Source: Devosia sp. SL43
Lineage (GTDB): Bacteria > Pseudomonadota > Alphaproteobacteria > Rhizobiales > Devosiaceae
Direction: 5' to 3'
Assembly (NCBI RefSeq): GCF_021729885.1
Contig: NZ_CP063401.1
Location: forward strand, 2,968,501-3,032,500
DNA: 64,000 nt
Of the stretch, positions 34,568 through 42,374 are shown piece by piece. The translations under genes and the position numbers were made by a program. Below the pieces are notes generated by a model that made no database searches, had not been told where the DNA came from, and saw only the letters and a list, made by a program, of their open reading frames with translations. Within the stretch, counting starts at the first letter, position 1; each line of letters opens with the position of its first letter.

Positions 34568-35623
34568 ATGGCCGATGTTTCGCTGCGCGGGATCCGGAAA
34601 TCCTATGGCTCGATGGAGGTCGTCCATGGGGTCGACCTCGACATCAAATCCGGCGAGTTCGTTGTTTTCGTTGGACCTTCCGGCTGCGGCAAGTCCACAT
34701 TGCTCCGCATGATCGCCGGCCTGGAGCCGATTTCGGGCGGCGAAATCTCCATCGGGGGGAGGGTCGTCAACGACGTTCCTTCCCCGCAGCGCGGCATCGC
34801 CATGGTGTTCCAGTCATATGCGCTTTATCCGCATATGACGGTTTACGACAACATGGCCTTCGGTCTGAAGCTCGCCAAGACGCCGAAAGCTGAGGTGGAT
34901 CAGCGGGTTAGGGAAGCGGCGCGGATACTGCAGATCGAAGCCTACCTCGATCGCATGCCCAAAGCCTTGTCCGGTGGCCAGCGCCAGCGCGTCGCCATCG
35001 GCCGGGCCATCGTGCGGCAGCCAAAGGTGTTCCTGTTCGACGAACCGCTGTCCAATCTCGACGCCTCTTTGCGCGCCCAGACTCGTATCGAGATCGCCAA
35101 GCTGCACGATACGCTAGACGCGACAATGATTTACGTGACCCACGACCAGGTCGAAGCCATGACCCTGGCCGACCGCATCGTGGTGCTCAATGCCGGCGTG
35201 ATCGAGCAGGTCGGCAGCCCGCTCGAGCTCTACCGCAACCCGGTCAACACCTTCGTTGCCGGCTTCATCGCCAGCCAGCGCATGAACTTCCTCACAGTGT
35301 CACCCCAGGTCACCGGCTTGGCCCTACCGGGTAAGGGGCTGTTAACATTGAGCCATCCACAATTGGCCAATGCGCGGTCAATCGGCGTTCGCCCCGAACA
35401 CCTGCTTCTTGCCGATGCCGGTTCCGCCGATCTCTCCGGTTCGCTGTCGGTCATCGAACAGTTCGGCGAATATGCCCTGGCCTATGTCGAACTGCCCGAT
35501 GGTGAGCTGGTCACCCTCAAACTCGACGGTGCCCCCGAACTTACCTTGCACCAGACGGTCCATATCGCTGTGCCACCCGATGTCGTGCATCTGTTCGACC
35601 AGGCGGGCAGGGCCCTGCGTTAG
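34568..35623 (+). CDS. sugar ABC transporter ATPase (MalK/UgpC type)
   Basis: 351 residues. Walker [15 protein letters not shown]-loop MVFQSYALYPHM, signature [15 protein letters not shown], Walker B VFLFDEPLSNLD. The C-terminal TOBE/OB regulatory domain (about 240-351) includes IGVRPEHLLLAD. The ribosome site TGAGGAGG overlaps the alpha-mannosidase stop. It completes the mannoside importer; being last among the transport genes is common in such operons. Confidence 0.94.
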   Translation: MADVSLRGIRKSYGSMEVVHGVDLDIKSGEFVVFVGPSGCGKSTLLRMIAGLEPISGGEISIGGRVVNDVPSPQRGIAMVFQSYALYPHMTVYDNMAFGLKLAKTPKAEVDQRVREAARILQIEAYLDRMPKALSGGQRQRVAIGRAIVRQPKVFLFDEPLSNLDASLRAQTRIEIAKLHDTLDATMIYVTHDQVEAMTLADRIVVLNAGVIEQVGSPLELYRNPVNTFVAGFIASQRMNFLTVSPQVTGLALPGKGLLTLSHPQLANARSIGVRPEHLLLADAGSADLSGSLSVIEQFGEYALAYVELPDGELVTLKLDGAPELTLHQTVHIAVPPDVVHLFDQAGRALR

Positions 35624-35770
35624 GCACGCGCATGGGACTTTAGGCTAACAGGACCGTGAGGCGGAATTGCGAGTCGCGGTCGGTCTCGCAAAGTCTCCCA
35701 ATAGACAGACGAAGCGCTTTTACTGATCCGTAGTGATGGGGCTTGGCGCGGCGGGCTCTCTTTGCCATGA

Positions 35771-35781
35771 TTGTCTGACAA
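35771..35781. promoter_or_regulatory. short palindrome in the gap before the ROK repressor gene
   Basis: TTGTCTGACAA, arms TTGTC/GACAA around one base, in the 291-base gap (35624-35914). A GGCTTTGATTC-like and GC-rich stretch surrounds it and no gene fits. It may be an operator of the ROK repressor for its own promoter. The rest of the gap shows only the GCAGGAAA ribosome site of the next gene. Confidence 0.3.
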
Positions 35782-35914
35782 AATACTGTCGAATCAAAGC
35801 CCCAGCGTGTTGCCACGCCGCCGGGGTGTATCTTTCCCTAGCGCCCGATGGATCAAACCTTGCGAATTCTCGCTGGGAACGATCCCTCCGGTGGCGTGAT
35901 CGCAGGAAATCGTC

Positions 35915-37129
35915 ATGTCGTCGACCATCGAGCCGCTCCGCGATATCTTCGACGCCGGAGGTCGCGGGCTACAGCATCAGGGCCTCCGTCGAGCCAACGA
36001 GCGCGCAGTGCTGACAGTGATCGGCTTCAATCCCGGCGTGTCCAATGCCGATATTTCCCGGCTGTCCGGGCTGGCGCCGCAGACGGTCTCGGCCATTTTG
36101 ACCGATATCGACCGGGCAGGGCTGATCACCCGTGGCGAGGTCCTGCGCGGCCGGCGCGGCCAGCCGGCGACGCCGATCTTCCTCAACCCTGAGGGTGCCT
36201 TTTCGATTGGCGTCGAAATCGGCTGGCGGCATGTCGATGTGCTGCTGCTGAATCTGCATGCCGAGGTGATGGATCGGCGCCGGAAAGCTTATGACTTCCC
36301 CGATGCGGCGACCATTGCCGCCGACGTCGTAACCATGACGGCCAGCATCGTCGCGGCCTTATCACCGGAGAGGCGAAGCCGCCTTGTCGATATGGGCGTA
36401 GCGCTGCCCACCAACATTGCCGAGAATATCAATCTCGTCGCCGGCACGCAGGATCAGCAGGCACTCTGGCATAAACTCGATCTGGTCGCCGAACTGAGCG
36501 GGGCTACCGGACTCGAGGTTAGCCTGTTCAATGACGGCAATGCAGCCTGTTGGGCCGAACTCATTGCCTTTCCGAGACCCCGGCCGTGCAGCTTCATCTA
36601 CTTCCTCATTTCCCGCTATATCGCAGCCGGAATTGTAGGTGAGGGTATGCTGTGGGAAGGTCCAACCGGCAATTCAGCCAATCTAGGCTCGATGCTGGTC
36701 GGCGACAGCAGCGGCCGTCAGCGTCCGGCCCATTTTACCGCCTCGATTGCGGCGCTGATTCAGCGACTGCATGCGGCGGGGATACAAGCCAATGCCTGCG
36801 CCATCGAAGATTGGGACTGGTCCAGTTTCGGCCCGGTGCTTGACCAATGGCTGGCCGACAGCGCCGAGGCCCTGGCGCTGGTGGTGTTCAACACCGCGAC
36901 GGTGATCGAAAGCGGCCTGGTCGTGGTCGACGGCATTATGCCGCGCGATATTGTGGAGCGCCTAGTGAAGCAGCTCGAGGCTGCCTTGCGGCAGCTGCCG
37001 ATCACCCCCTATCAGCCTCCGCAGGTGATGGTCGGGCATGTCGGCCCATCGGCGCCGTCAATCGGCGCAGCAGAGCTGACGCTCTATCGACGCTTCTTCT
37101 CACGCACCCAGGCGGATATCGCTGGTTAA
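35915..37129 (+). CDS. ROK family transcriptional repressor
   Basis: 404 residues. An N-terminal winged helix (VSNADISRLSGLAPQTVSAI, then LRGRRGQPATPIFLNP) is followed by a ROK sugar-kinase-like effector domain (FSIGVEIGWRHVDVLLLNL; LFNDGNAACWAE; PTGNSANLGSMLVG). The usual zinc-binding Cys cluster of ROK proteins is not evident. Placed after the mannoside operon, it is a second regulator of that locus besides the LacI protein. Its 3' end overlaps the convergent IHF/HU gene by 30 bases. Confidence 0.9.
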   Translation: MSSTIEPLRDIFDAGGRGLQHQGLRRANERAVLTVIGFNPGVSNADISRLSGLAPQTVSAILTDIDRAGLITRGEVLRGRRGQPATPIFLNPEGAFSIGVEIGWRHVDVLLLNLHAEVMDRRRKAYDFPDAATIAADVVTMTASIVAALSPERRSRLVDMGVALPTNIAENINLVAGTQDQQALWHKLDLVAELSGATGLEVSLFNDGNAACWAELIAFPRPRPCSFIYFLISRYIAAGIVGEGMLWEGPTGNSANLGSMLVGDSSGRQRPAHFTASIAALIQRLHAAGIQANACAIEDWDWSSFGPVLDQWLADSAEALALVVFNTATVIESGLVVVDGIMPRDIVERLVKQLEAALRQLPITPYQPPQVMVGHVGPSAPSIGAAELTLYRRFFSRTQADIAG

Positions 37130-37441
37130 TTCGGCCGGGCGCGGCTTGGCAGCATAGCGGCCAAGCGCGTCGCGTAACTGCGCGCTGGGCGTGAACACCA
37201 CCGTCCGCCGGGGCGAAATGCGATGCTCGGTGCCGGTGCGCGGATTGCGCCCCAGCCGCTCAGCGCGCTCGCGCACTTGCAATGAGCCAAAGGCCGTCAG
37301 CTTGACGTTTTCGCCCGCCATTAGCGCGTCGCTCATCAGCGCGAACATGGCCTCTCCGACAGCCGCAGCATCGGCCTTGCTCAAGCCGGTACGCCGTGCT
37401 GCCGCCTCGCTAAGCATGGCCCTGGTAACAGTATTATTCAC
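37100..37441 (-). CDS. HU/IHF family DNA-binding protein
   Basis: 113 residues from GTG 37441 (VNNTVTRAMLSEAAARRTGL), aligning with the N-terminus of IHF-alpha; GGGGGACA lies upstream. The DNA-binding arm is present: GSLQVRERAERLGRNPRTG, where GRNPRTG inserts into the minor groove. A basic C-terminal tail (about 90-113) goes beyond the usual 95-100 residues. It bends DNA as a homo- or heterodimer. A longer reading from 37471 lacks a ribosome site. Confidence 0.88.
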   Translation of the reverse strand: MNNTVTRAMLSEAAARRTGLSKADAAAVGEAMFALMSDALMAGENVKLTAFGSLQVRERAERLGRNPRTGTEHRISPRRTVVFTPSAQLRDALGRYAAKPRPAELTSDIRLGA

Positions 37442-37657
37442 GATTCCGTGTCCCCCGACTGTTAAGTTCATAGGAGGAATTTAAAACGTTGTCCAGAGTG
37501 TCAAATTCGGGAAAAAAATATGAACACGACGATCATGTTTAGTTGACTAATTTTAGAATGGTTATAAGCTACGGCTCGGTTTATGAAGAGATCAGAGTCG
37601 AAACGGGGAGCCGGGGCTGGGTGAAGATCAGTCCGGCCGGCCCATGAAAGGTCCAAA

Positions 37658-38119
37658 GTGCGCCTGACGCGTCAATCCAACTATGCGATCCGTACCCTGG
37701 TCTATTGCGCCGTCAACGAGCCCGGCCTGAGCCGCGTGGCCGATATTGCCAAGGCCTACAATATTTCCGAACTCTTCCTGTTCAAGCTGATCAAGCCGCT
37801 GGTCGAAAATGGCCTTCTGGCCACCGTGCGCGGCCGTCACGGCGGCATCAAGCTGGGCAAGAGTGCCGATGACATCACCCTGCTCGATACCATCCGGCTG
37901 ACTGAGGAGAATTTTGCCCTGGCCGAGTGCTTTGAAGACGGCGCAGACTGCCCGCTGATCGGCGAATGCGACCTGAACAGCGCGCTGCGCGAGGCGCTGG
38001 GTGCCTTTTTCGAGGTGCTGGCCAGCTACACCATCGCCGATCTCGCCAGCAAGAAGCGCTCGATCCGCGATCGCCTGGGCCTGTCAACGCTGGAAGCGGT
38101 GATGGTGCCGGCGCACTAG
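37658..38119 (+). CDS. rirA: Rrf2 family iron-responsive regulator RirA
   Basis: 153 residues from GTG 37658 with GAAAGG upstream. The N-terminus MRLTRQSNYAIRTLVYCAVN and helix-turn-helix ADIAKAYNISELFLFKLIKP follow Rhizobium RirA closely, as does ENFALAECFEDGADCPLIGE with three Cys that bind a [4Fe-4S] cluster (CX6CX5C spacing). Under iron sufficiency RirA represses iron-uptake genes at IRO boxes. A perfect IRO-type palindrome lies 271 bases downstream at 38390. Its own upstream region (37472-37657) is AT-rich with TTGACT at 37541. Confidence 0.9.
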   Translation: MRLTRQSNYAIRTLVYCAVNEPGLSRVADIAKAYNISELFLFKLIKPLVENGLLATVRGRHGGIKLGKSADDITLLDTIRLTEENFALAECFEDGADCPLIGECDLNSALREALGAFFEVLASYTIADLASKKRSIRDRLGLSTLEAVMVPAH

Positions 38120-38140
38120 TCTGACACTGTACTGCCGGTC

Positions 38141-38316
38141 GTCTCCCTCCCTCTTGTGGGGAGGGCTATCGCATGTGACGTCTGTAACTATCTCGCCATT
38201 GCACCGGACGGCACCTCCCCCTTGATGGCGGAGGATGGGAGTGGGTGAGAGAGCCCCGATATCGGGACCGCTCCCCTCCCTTGATCCCTCCCCACAGAGG
38301 GGGGAGGGTGTCGACT
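38141..38316. repeat. inverted-repeat element, family A, copy 3
   Basis: About 176 bases, the longest copy, ending in GGGAGGGTGTCGACT as copy 1 does. Arms GTCTCCCTCCCTCTTGTGGG at the left and CCCTCCCCACAGAGGGGGGA at the right, with an inner CCTCCCCCTTGATGG segment that suggests two partial units. It lies between rirA and the IRO palindrome and would separate the two transcripts. Confidence 0.75.
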
Positions 38317-38389
38317 GCACCATCGCTGACCACCGAGCGCTAAGTCCTGATTGAGGGCCCTGCATAGGTGTAGAAATCCCTTCTTCGCA

Positions 38390-38416
38390 TTATTATGAGT
38401 TTGACACTCATAATAA
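38390..38416. promoter_or_regulatory. iron-responsive operator (IRO box) over a promoter
   Basis: A perfect 27-bp palindrome: 11-bp arms TTATTATGAGT and ACTCATAATAA around TTGAC. It contains TGA-N9-TCA (38396-38410), the published IRO consensus bound by RirA. It overlaps TTGACA (38401-38406), a perfect -35, and also CATAAT, so a bound regulator would block initiation in either case. There is no protein gene immediately downstream; a terminator follows at 38516. Confidence 0.75.
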
Positions 38417-38429
38417 CTTGTGGTTTTCT

Positions 38430-38557
38430 CACGTCATCATCAGGCGGGGATGTTCGAGGGGATCGACGTCGCCACCGGTGCTGAGACGACGGGGCTTGCT
38501 GCTACCGTCTCCCCGGACAGGTCAGGGTCCTCAACGCCCTGACCTGTCTTTTTTTTT
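38430..38557 (+). ncRNA. candidate iron-regulated small RNA
   Basis: The stretch between the IRO-controlled promoter and a strong intrinsic terminator would give a transcript of about 125-130 bases. The start is estimated from the -35 box; a good -10 is not obvious, so it may differ by ten bases or so. The body can fold (CGGTGCTGAGACG, GGGGCTTGCTG, CCGTCTCCCC). The terminator loop TCCTCAACG holds UCCUC, an anti-Shine-Dalgarno of the kind seen in trans-acting alphaproteobacterial sRNAs. A 30-codon frame (ATG 38450, ribosome-like AGGCGGGG, stop inside the terminator stem) overlaps it, so a leader peptide is an alternative. Function is inference: an analogue of RyhB. Confidence 0.6.
38516..38557 (+). 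terminator. strong intrinsic terminator of the candidate sRNA
   Basis: A perfect 12-bp stem GACAGGTCAGGG / CCCTGACCTGTC with loop TCCTCAACG and a run of nine T (38549-38557). The best terminator in the window, and it terminates no annotated protein gene. Confidence 0.93.
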
Positions 38558-38582
38558 CGCAAAGCTCCACAATATATTGCGT

Positions 38583-38718
38583 CATGCCACGCCCTCGTGG
38601 TTCGAGGCTCGCGAAGAGCTCGCACCTCACCATGAGGGCTACTCTTGATCCGGTGTCCCAGTAGCCCTCATGGTGAGGCGGGAGCGTAGCGACCCTCGAA
38701 CCACGAGGGCGTGGCATG
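38583..38718. repeat. long inverted-repeat element, family B, copy 1
   Basis: 136 bases. Outer arms CATGCCACGCCCTCGTGG and CCACGAGGGCGTGGCATG are perfect; inner arms CACCTCACCATGAGGGCT and AGCCCTCATGGTGAGGCG are nearly so. A second copy is at 56280. It ends 17 bases before the kinase start codon, so the kinase promoter must be within or upstream of the element. No coding capacity. Confidence 0.88.
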
Positions 38719-38735
38719 AGGGCGAGGCCTTAGAC

Positions 38736-39317
38736 ATGATGGATTTCGACGCCACATTGTCATTGCTGCGGGACCGCCCCCGCGCGCTGGTTGCTATCGA
38801 TGGCCTGCCGGTTTCAGGCAAATCCACGCTGGCGGAGCGGCTGGAAACCGAGCTGGGCGCGGTGACCGTCTATCTCGACGATTTCGTTCGACCCGAACGA
38901 GAGTGGCGCGGGGTGGCGCAGCCCGCCTTTCCTTTCCCTTATTTCCGCTATGACGAATTCCTCAACACAGTGACGACGCTGGCGCGCGGCGAGACGGCGG
39001 GCTATCGGCGCTATGACTGGGCGGCGGGGAGGGTGGCCGACGACTGGCGCGAGGTGCGGCCCGAAGGGCTTGTGGTGATCGAAGGCGTATCGTCCCTCCA
39101 TCCCGATCTGGTGCCACTTTACGACCTGCGCATCTGGGTCGAAAGCGATGCCGCCACGACGCTTGAAGCCTCGCTGGCGCGTGGCGTCGGCGACTGGGAG
39201 CGCGACTGGCGCGAGCTGTTCATGCCCAGCGTAGCGCTCTATCTGCAGACCGATCCACGCAGGCGGGCTGACCTTATTGTGGCTGGACGCAACGCAGCGG
39301 CGGTTGAGCAGGGCTGA
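38736..39317 (+). CDS. uridine-kinase-like P-loop protein
   Basis: 193 residues from ATG 38736 (MMDFDATLSLLRD). Walker A AIDGLPVSGKSTLAERL, then a VYLDDFVRPEREWRG segment like the substrate lid of uridine kinase/phosphoribulokinase, and VVIEGVSSLHPDLVPLYDLR matching the VIEGV strand of that family. Predicted to phosphorylate a nucleoside or small hydroxyl substrate; which one is unknown. A family B repeat directly precedes its ribosome site (GCGAGG). 42 bases separate it from the ABC-F gene. Confidence 0.82.
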   Translation: MMDFDATLSLLRDRPRALVAIDGLPVSGKSTLAERLETELGAVTVYLDDFVRPEREWRGVAQPAFPFPYFRYDEFLNTVTTLARGETAGYRRYDWAAGRVADDWREVRPEGLVVIEGVSSLHPDLVPLYDLRIWVESDAATTLEASLARGVGDWERDWRELFMPSVALYLQTDPRRRADLIVAGRNAAAVEQG

Positions 39318-39359
39318 CCTGCCTTTTCTTTGTCGCCCGCCTATGCTCTATCCGCCCGC

Positions 39360-41171
39360 ATGGCTCCAGCTCCCCTTCTTTCACTGCAGAATATCAGTCT
39401 CACCTTCGGCGGCACGCGGCTGCTCGAAAGCGCCGAGCTCATCGTTTCACCTGGCCAGCGCATCGCGCTGGTCGGCCGCAATGGCTCGGGCAAGTCGACC
39501 TTGCTCAAGATCGCTTCGGGCGATGTGACCCATGACGGCGGCGTCCGCTTCGTCGAACCCAGCGCGACTTTGCGCTACCTGCCGCAGGAGCCGGACCTCA
39601 GCGCCTATGCGACGACGCTCGAATATGTCGAGGCCGGCCTCGGGCCAGGCGACGACGAGTATCGCGCGCAATATCTGCTGAGTTCGCTGGGGCTGACCGG
39701 GGCGGAAGACCCGACCAAGCTGTCGGGTGGCGAAGGCCGTCGTGCCGCTCTGGCGCGGGTGCTGGCGCCTAAGCCAGATATCCTGCTGCTCGACGAACCC
39801 ACCAACCATCTTGATCTGCCCGTCATTGAATGGCTGCAGGCGGAACTCGATAGCCTGCGCTCGGCCATGGTGCTGATCAGCCACGACAGGCGCTTCCTCA
39901 GCGATCTGACGCGCTCGACCGTCTGGCTCGACCGCGGCCTGACAAGGCGGCTCGACAAGGGCTTTGGCGCCTTCGAGGCCTGGCGCGACACCGTGCTGGA
40001 AGAAGAAGAACGCGACCGCCACAAGCTCGACCGCCAGATCGTGCGCGAGGAGCATTGGCTGCGCTATGGCGTGACAGCGCGGCGCAAGCGCAATGTGGGT
40101 CGGCTGGAGCGGCTGGGCAACCTGCGGCAGGATCGGCGCGAGCAGCGCAAGGTCACCGGATCGGTCAACATGCAGGTGGCCGAGGGCCGCACCTCTGGCG
40201 CGCTGGTGGTCGAAGCCGAGAACATCTCCAAATCCTATGGCGATCGGACCATTGTCGGCGACTTCTCGACCCGCGTGCTGCGCGGCGACCGCATCGGCAT
40301 TGTAGGGCCGAACGGCGCCGGCAAGACGACACTGATCAAGATGCTGACCGGCTTGCTCAAGCCCGATAGCGGAACGATCAAGCTCGGCTCGGCGCTGGAA
40401 CTGGCCATGCTCGACCAGGGCCGCGCCAAGCTCGATCCCGAGACGCGGCTGCGCGACGCGCTGACCGGTGGCGGCTCCGATACGCTGCAAATCAACGGGC
40501 AGCCCAAGCATGTCGTGGGCTATATGAAGGACTTCCTGTTCGGCCCCGAACAGGCCAATACGCCGATTGGCAAGCTCAGCGGCGGCGAGCGGGCCCGCGT
40601 GGCCCTGGCACGGGCGCTGTCGCTGCCGTCGAACTTCCTGGTGCTGGACGAACCGACCAACGATCTCGATCTCGAAACGCTCGATCTGCTCGAAGAGATG
40701 GTGAGCGACTATGCCGGAACGGTCATCGTCGTCAGCCACGATCGTGACTTCCTCGATCGCGTCGCCACCTCGGTGATCATCGCCGAGGGCGATGGCGGCT
40801 GGACCGAATATGCCGGCGGCTATTCCGACATGGTGATCCAGCGCGGCGAGGGCGTGCAGGCGCGCGCCTCAGTCAAGGCGCATCGCGCCGGCAAGACCGC
40901 GATGGTGCAGACGGCGGCGCCATTCGTCGCCAAGCGCAAGATGAGCTTCAAGGAAAAGCACGCGCTCGAGACGCTGCCCAAGGACATCGACAAGCTGGAG
41001 GCCGAGATCAAGGCGATCAACGCCGCGCTGACCGATGCCAATTTCTACGCCAAGGATCCGGCGGGGTTCGCGGCCAAATCCAAGGCGCTGATTGCGGCCG
41101 AGGCCAAGAAGGCGGCGGCGGAAGAGCAATGGATGGAACTGGAATTGCTGCGGGAAGAGCTGGAGGGGTAG
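39360..41171 (+). CDS. uup: ABC-F family ATPase, Uup type
   Basis: 603 residues with two ABC domains and no membrane segments. First: GRNGSGKSTLLKI, LSGGEGRRAALARVL, ILLLDEPTNHLD. Second: GPNGAGKTTLIKM, LSGGERARVALARAL, FLVLDEPTNDLD. The linker between them is the charged ABC-F linker (ERDRHKLDRQIVREEHWLRY). The C-terminal coiled coil (about 530-603, Lys/Glu/Ala-rich, EKHALETLPKDIDKLEAEIK) is the Uup hallmark. These proteins act on the ribosome or on branched DNA. Start is ATG 39360; a TTG at 39330 adds ten residues. Confidence 0.88.
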   Translation: MAPAPLLSLQNISLTFGGTRLLESAELIVSPGQRIALVGRNGSGKSTLLKIASGDVTHDGGVRFVEPSATLRYLPQEPDLSAYATTLEYVEAGLGPGDDEYRAQYLLSSLGLTGAEDPTKLSGGEGRRAALARVLAPKPDILLLDEPTNHLDLPVIEWLQAELDSLRSAMVLISHDRRFLSDLTRSTVWLDRGLTRRLDKGFGAFEAWRDTVLEEEERDRHKLDRQIVREEHWLRYGVTARRKRNVGRLERLGNLRQDRREQRKVTGSVNMQVAEGRTSGALVVEAENISKSYGDRTIVGDFSTRVLRGDRIGIVGPNGAGKTTLIKMLTGLLKPDSGTIKLGSALELAMLDQGRAKLDPETRLRDALTGGGSDTLQINGQPKHVVGYMKDFLFGPEQANTPIGKLSGGERARVALARALSLPSNFLVLDEPTNDLDLETLDLLEEMVSDYAGTVIVVSHDRDFLDRVATSVIIAEGDGGWTEYAGGYSDMVIQRGEGVQARASVKAHRAGKTAMVQTAAPFVAKRKMSFKEKHALETLPKDIDKLEAEIKAINAALTDANFYAKDPAGFAAKSKALIAAEAKKAAAEEQWMELELLREELEG

Positions 41172-41198
41172 GGAGCGGCGAAGGCGAGTCCTGTCGGG

Positions 41199-41313
41199 TA
41201 CCCCCACCTAACCTCCCCTGGACAGGGGGAGGACTGCGCGGTGGACTTGGCGAGATAGCACCACAACCTGGATCTGTCCCTCCCCCTCTTTCAGGGGAGG
41301 TTAGGTGGGGGTA
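41199..41313. repeat. inverted-repeat element, family A, copy 4
   Basis: 115 bases between two convergent genes. Ends TACCCCCACCTAACCTCCCC and GGGGAGGTTAGGTGGGGGTA are perfect inverted copies. The copy at 48711 has the same ends with small changes, and the left flanks are also alike (GAAGGCGAGT). It may act as a bidirectional terminator. Confidence 0.85.
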
Positions 41314-41327
41314 TTTCTTGCTTAGCC

Positions 41328-42374
41328 TCAGTCCTTCCACTTGAATTCTGGCTGCGTCAGGAGCTGCAGGCCTTCCGTTTCGCCGCTGATGCGCCGCAGC
41401 AGCAGGGCGCCCAGGTTGCGCCCGGCGTCGACGAAGTCTTCGTTGACGGTTTCGGCGCCGGTCTGGAACTGGGCGAACATTTGCGAGGCCTGCTTGCTGA
41501 CCACGTGGACCTGGCCGCCCACGGTCTTGCCGGCATCGGTCAGGGCGCCGATCACCGCCAGCGCCGAAACCTCCGAGGCACAGACCCAGCCATCGGGCCC
41601 ATCGGGGCGCTTGGAGCGCTTGAGCACATAGTTGCGGATCGCGTCGGTCTGGCTGTGCAGCGTCACGTCGGTGGCGAATTCATGGGCGATGCCGGCCTCG
41701 TTGGCAGCGCGTGCCATGCCGGCCTTGAGGTGGTCGGTATAGGTCAGCGCGCTTTCCGGCAGCACGATCGAGACCTTCTTGCAGCCCTTCTGCACCAGCC
41801 GCTTCACCGCCCCATAGGAATAGGCCTCGTTGTCGAAGTCGACCGATGGGTGTGCCTCCGGCCAGCGGCTGCGGCCGTGGCTGATGAAGGGGAAGTCGTT
41901 GTCGATCAGGAAGCGGATGCGCTCGTCGAAGGCCTCGGCCTTGGAGAAGATGACGCCATCGGCCATGCGGTTGCGCACGATATGGCGGATCGGATCCATC
42001 GGCGACACACCCCGGAACAGCGGCGTGATGACCAGGTGATAGGCGGTGTTGCGCATCGCCTCGGTGAGCCCGGCGACGATGGATGTACCGAAACCATAGA
42101 TCTGCTCGTCCGGTTCGAGCACCAGCGAGATGACATTGGTGCGACCGGTCTTGAGGCGGAGCGCGGCGCGATCGGGCAGGTAGCCGATCTCGGCGGCGAT
42201 CTTCTGCACCCGGTCGCGCGTTTCCTGCGCCAGCTCGGGCGCATTGTTGAGGGCACGCGATATTGTGGTGACCGCAAAGCCGGTCATCTGCGCGATAGTC
42301 TTGAGCGTCGGCTTGCCGGATGGCTTGACGCCACGCTTGCCCTTGGTCGCGGCGGGCAGGTCGTCTTCGGACAC
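41328..42374 (-). CDS. LacI family transcriptional regulator, orphan
   Basis: 348 residues from GTG 42374 (VSEDDLPAATKGKRG), with GAGGGGAAT ahead; ATG 42434 would add a 20-residue Arg-rich leader and cannot be excluded. HTH PTLKTIAQMTGFAVTTISRA, hinge YLPDRAALRLKTGRTNVISL, effector domain with FPFISHGRSRWPEAHPSVDF. The same layout and many of the same residues occur in the regulator at 26826, so they are paralogs, probably sensing related sugars. No transporter adjoins it. GTTC-N9-GAAC near 42452 is a possible operator. Confidence 0.9.
   Translation of the reverse strand: MSEDDLPAATKGKRGVKPSGKPTLKTIAQMTGFAVTTISRALNNAPELAQETRDRVQKIAAEIGYLPDRAALRLKTGRTNVISLVLEPDEQIYGFGTSIVAGLTEAMRNTAYHLVITPLFRGVSPMDPIRHIVRNRMADGVIFSKAEAFDERIRFLIDNDFPFISHGRSRWPEAHPSVDFDNEAYSYGAVKRLVQKGCKKVSIVLPESALTYTDHLKAGMARAANEAGIAHEFATDVTLHSQTDAIRNYVLKRSKRPDGPDGWVCASEVSALAVIGALTDAGKTVGGQVHVVSKQASQMFAQFQTGAETVNEDFVDAGRNLGALLLRRISGETEGLQLLTQPEFKWKD

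Noticed and set aside
37541-37566. Irr-type (ICE) box ahead of rirA from TTTAGAA...TTATAA
   Set aside because: Only one half matches the TTTAGAA-N2-TTCTAAA consensus; spacing and second half are wrong.
38141-38718. Clustered repeats as a possible CRISPR array
   Set aside because: The repeats are long inverted elements of two different families, not short direct repeats with equal spacers, and no cas genes are present.
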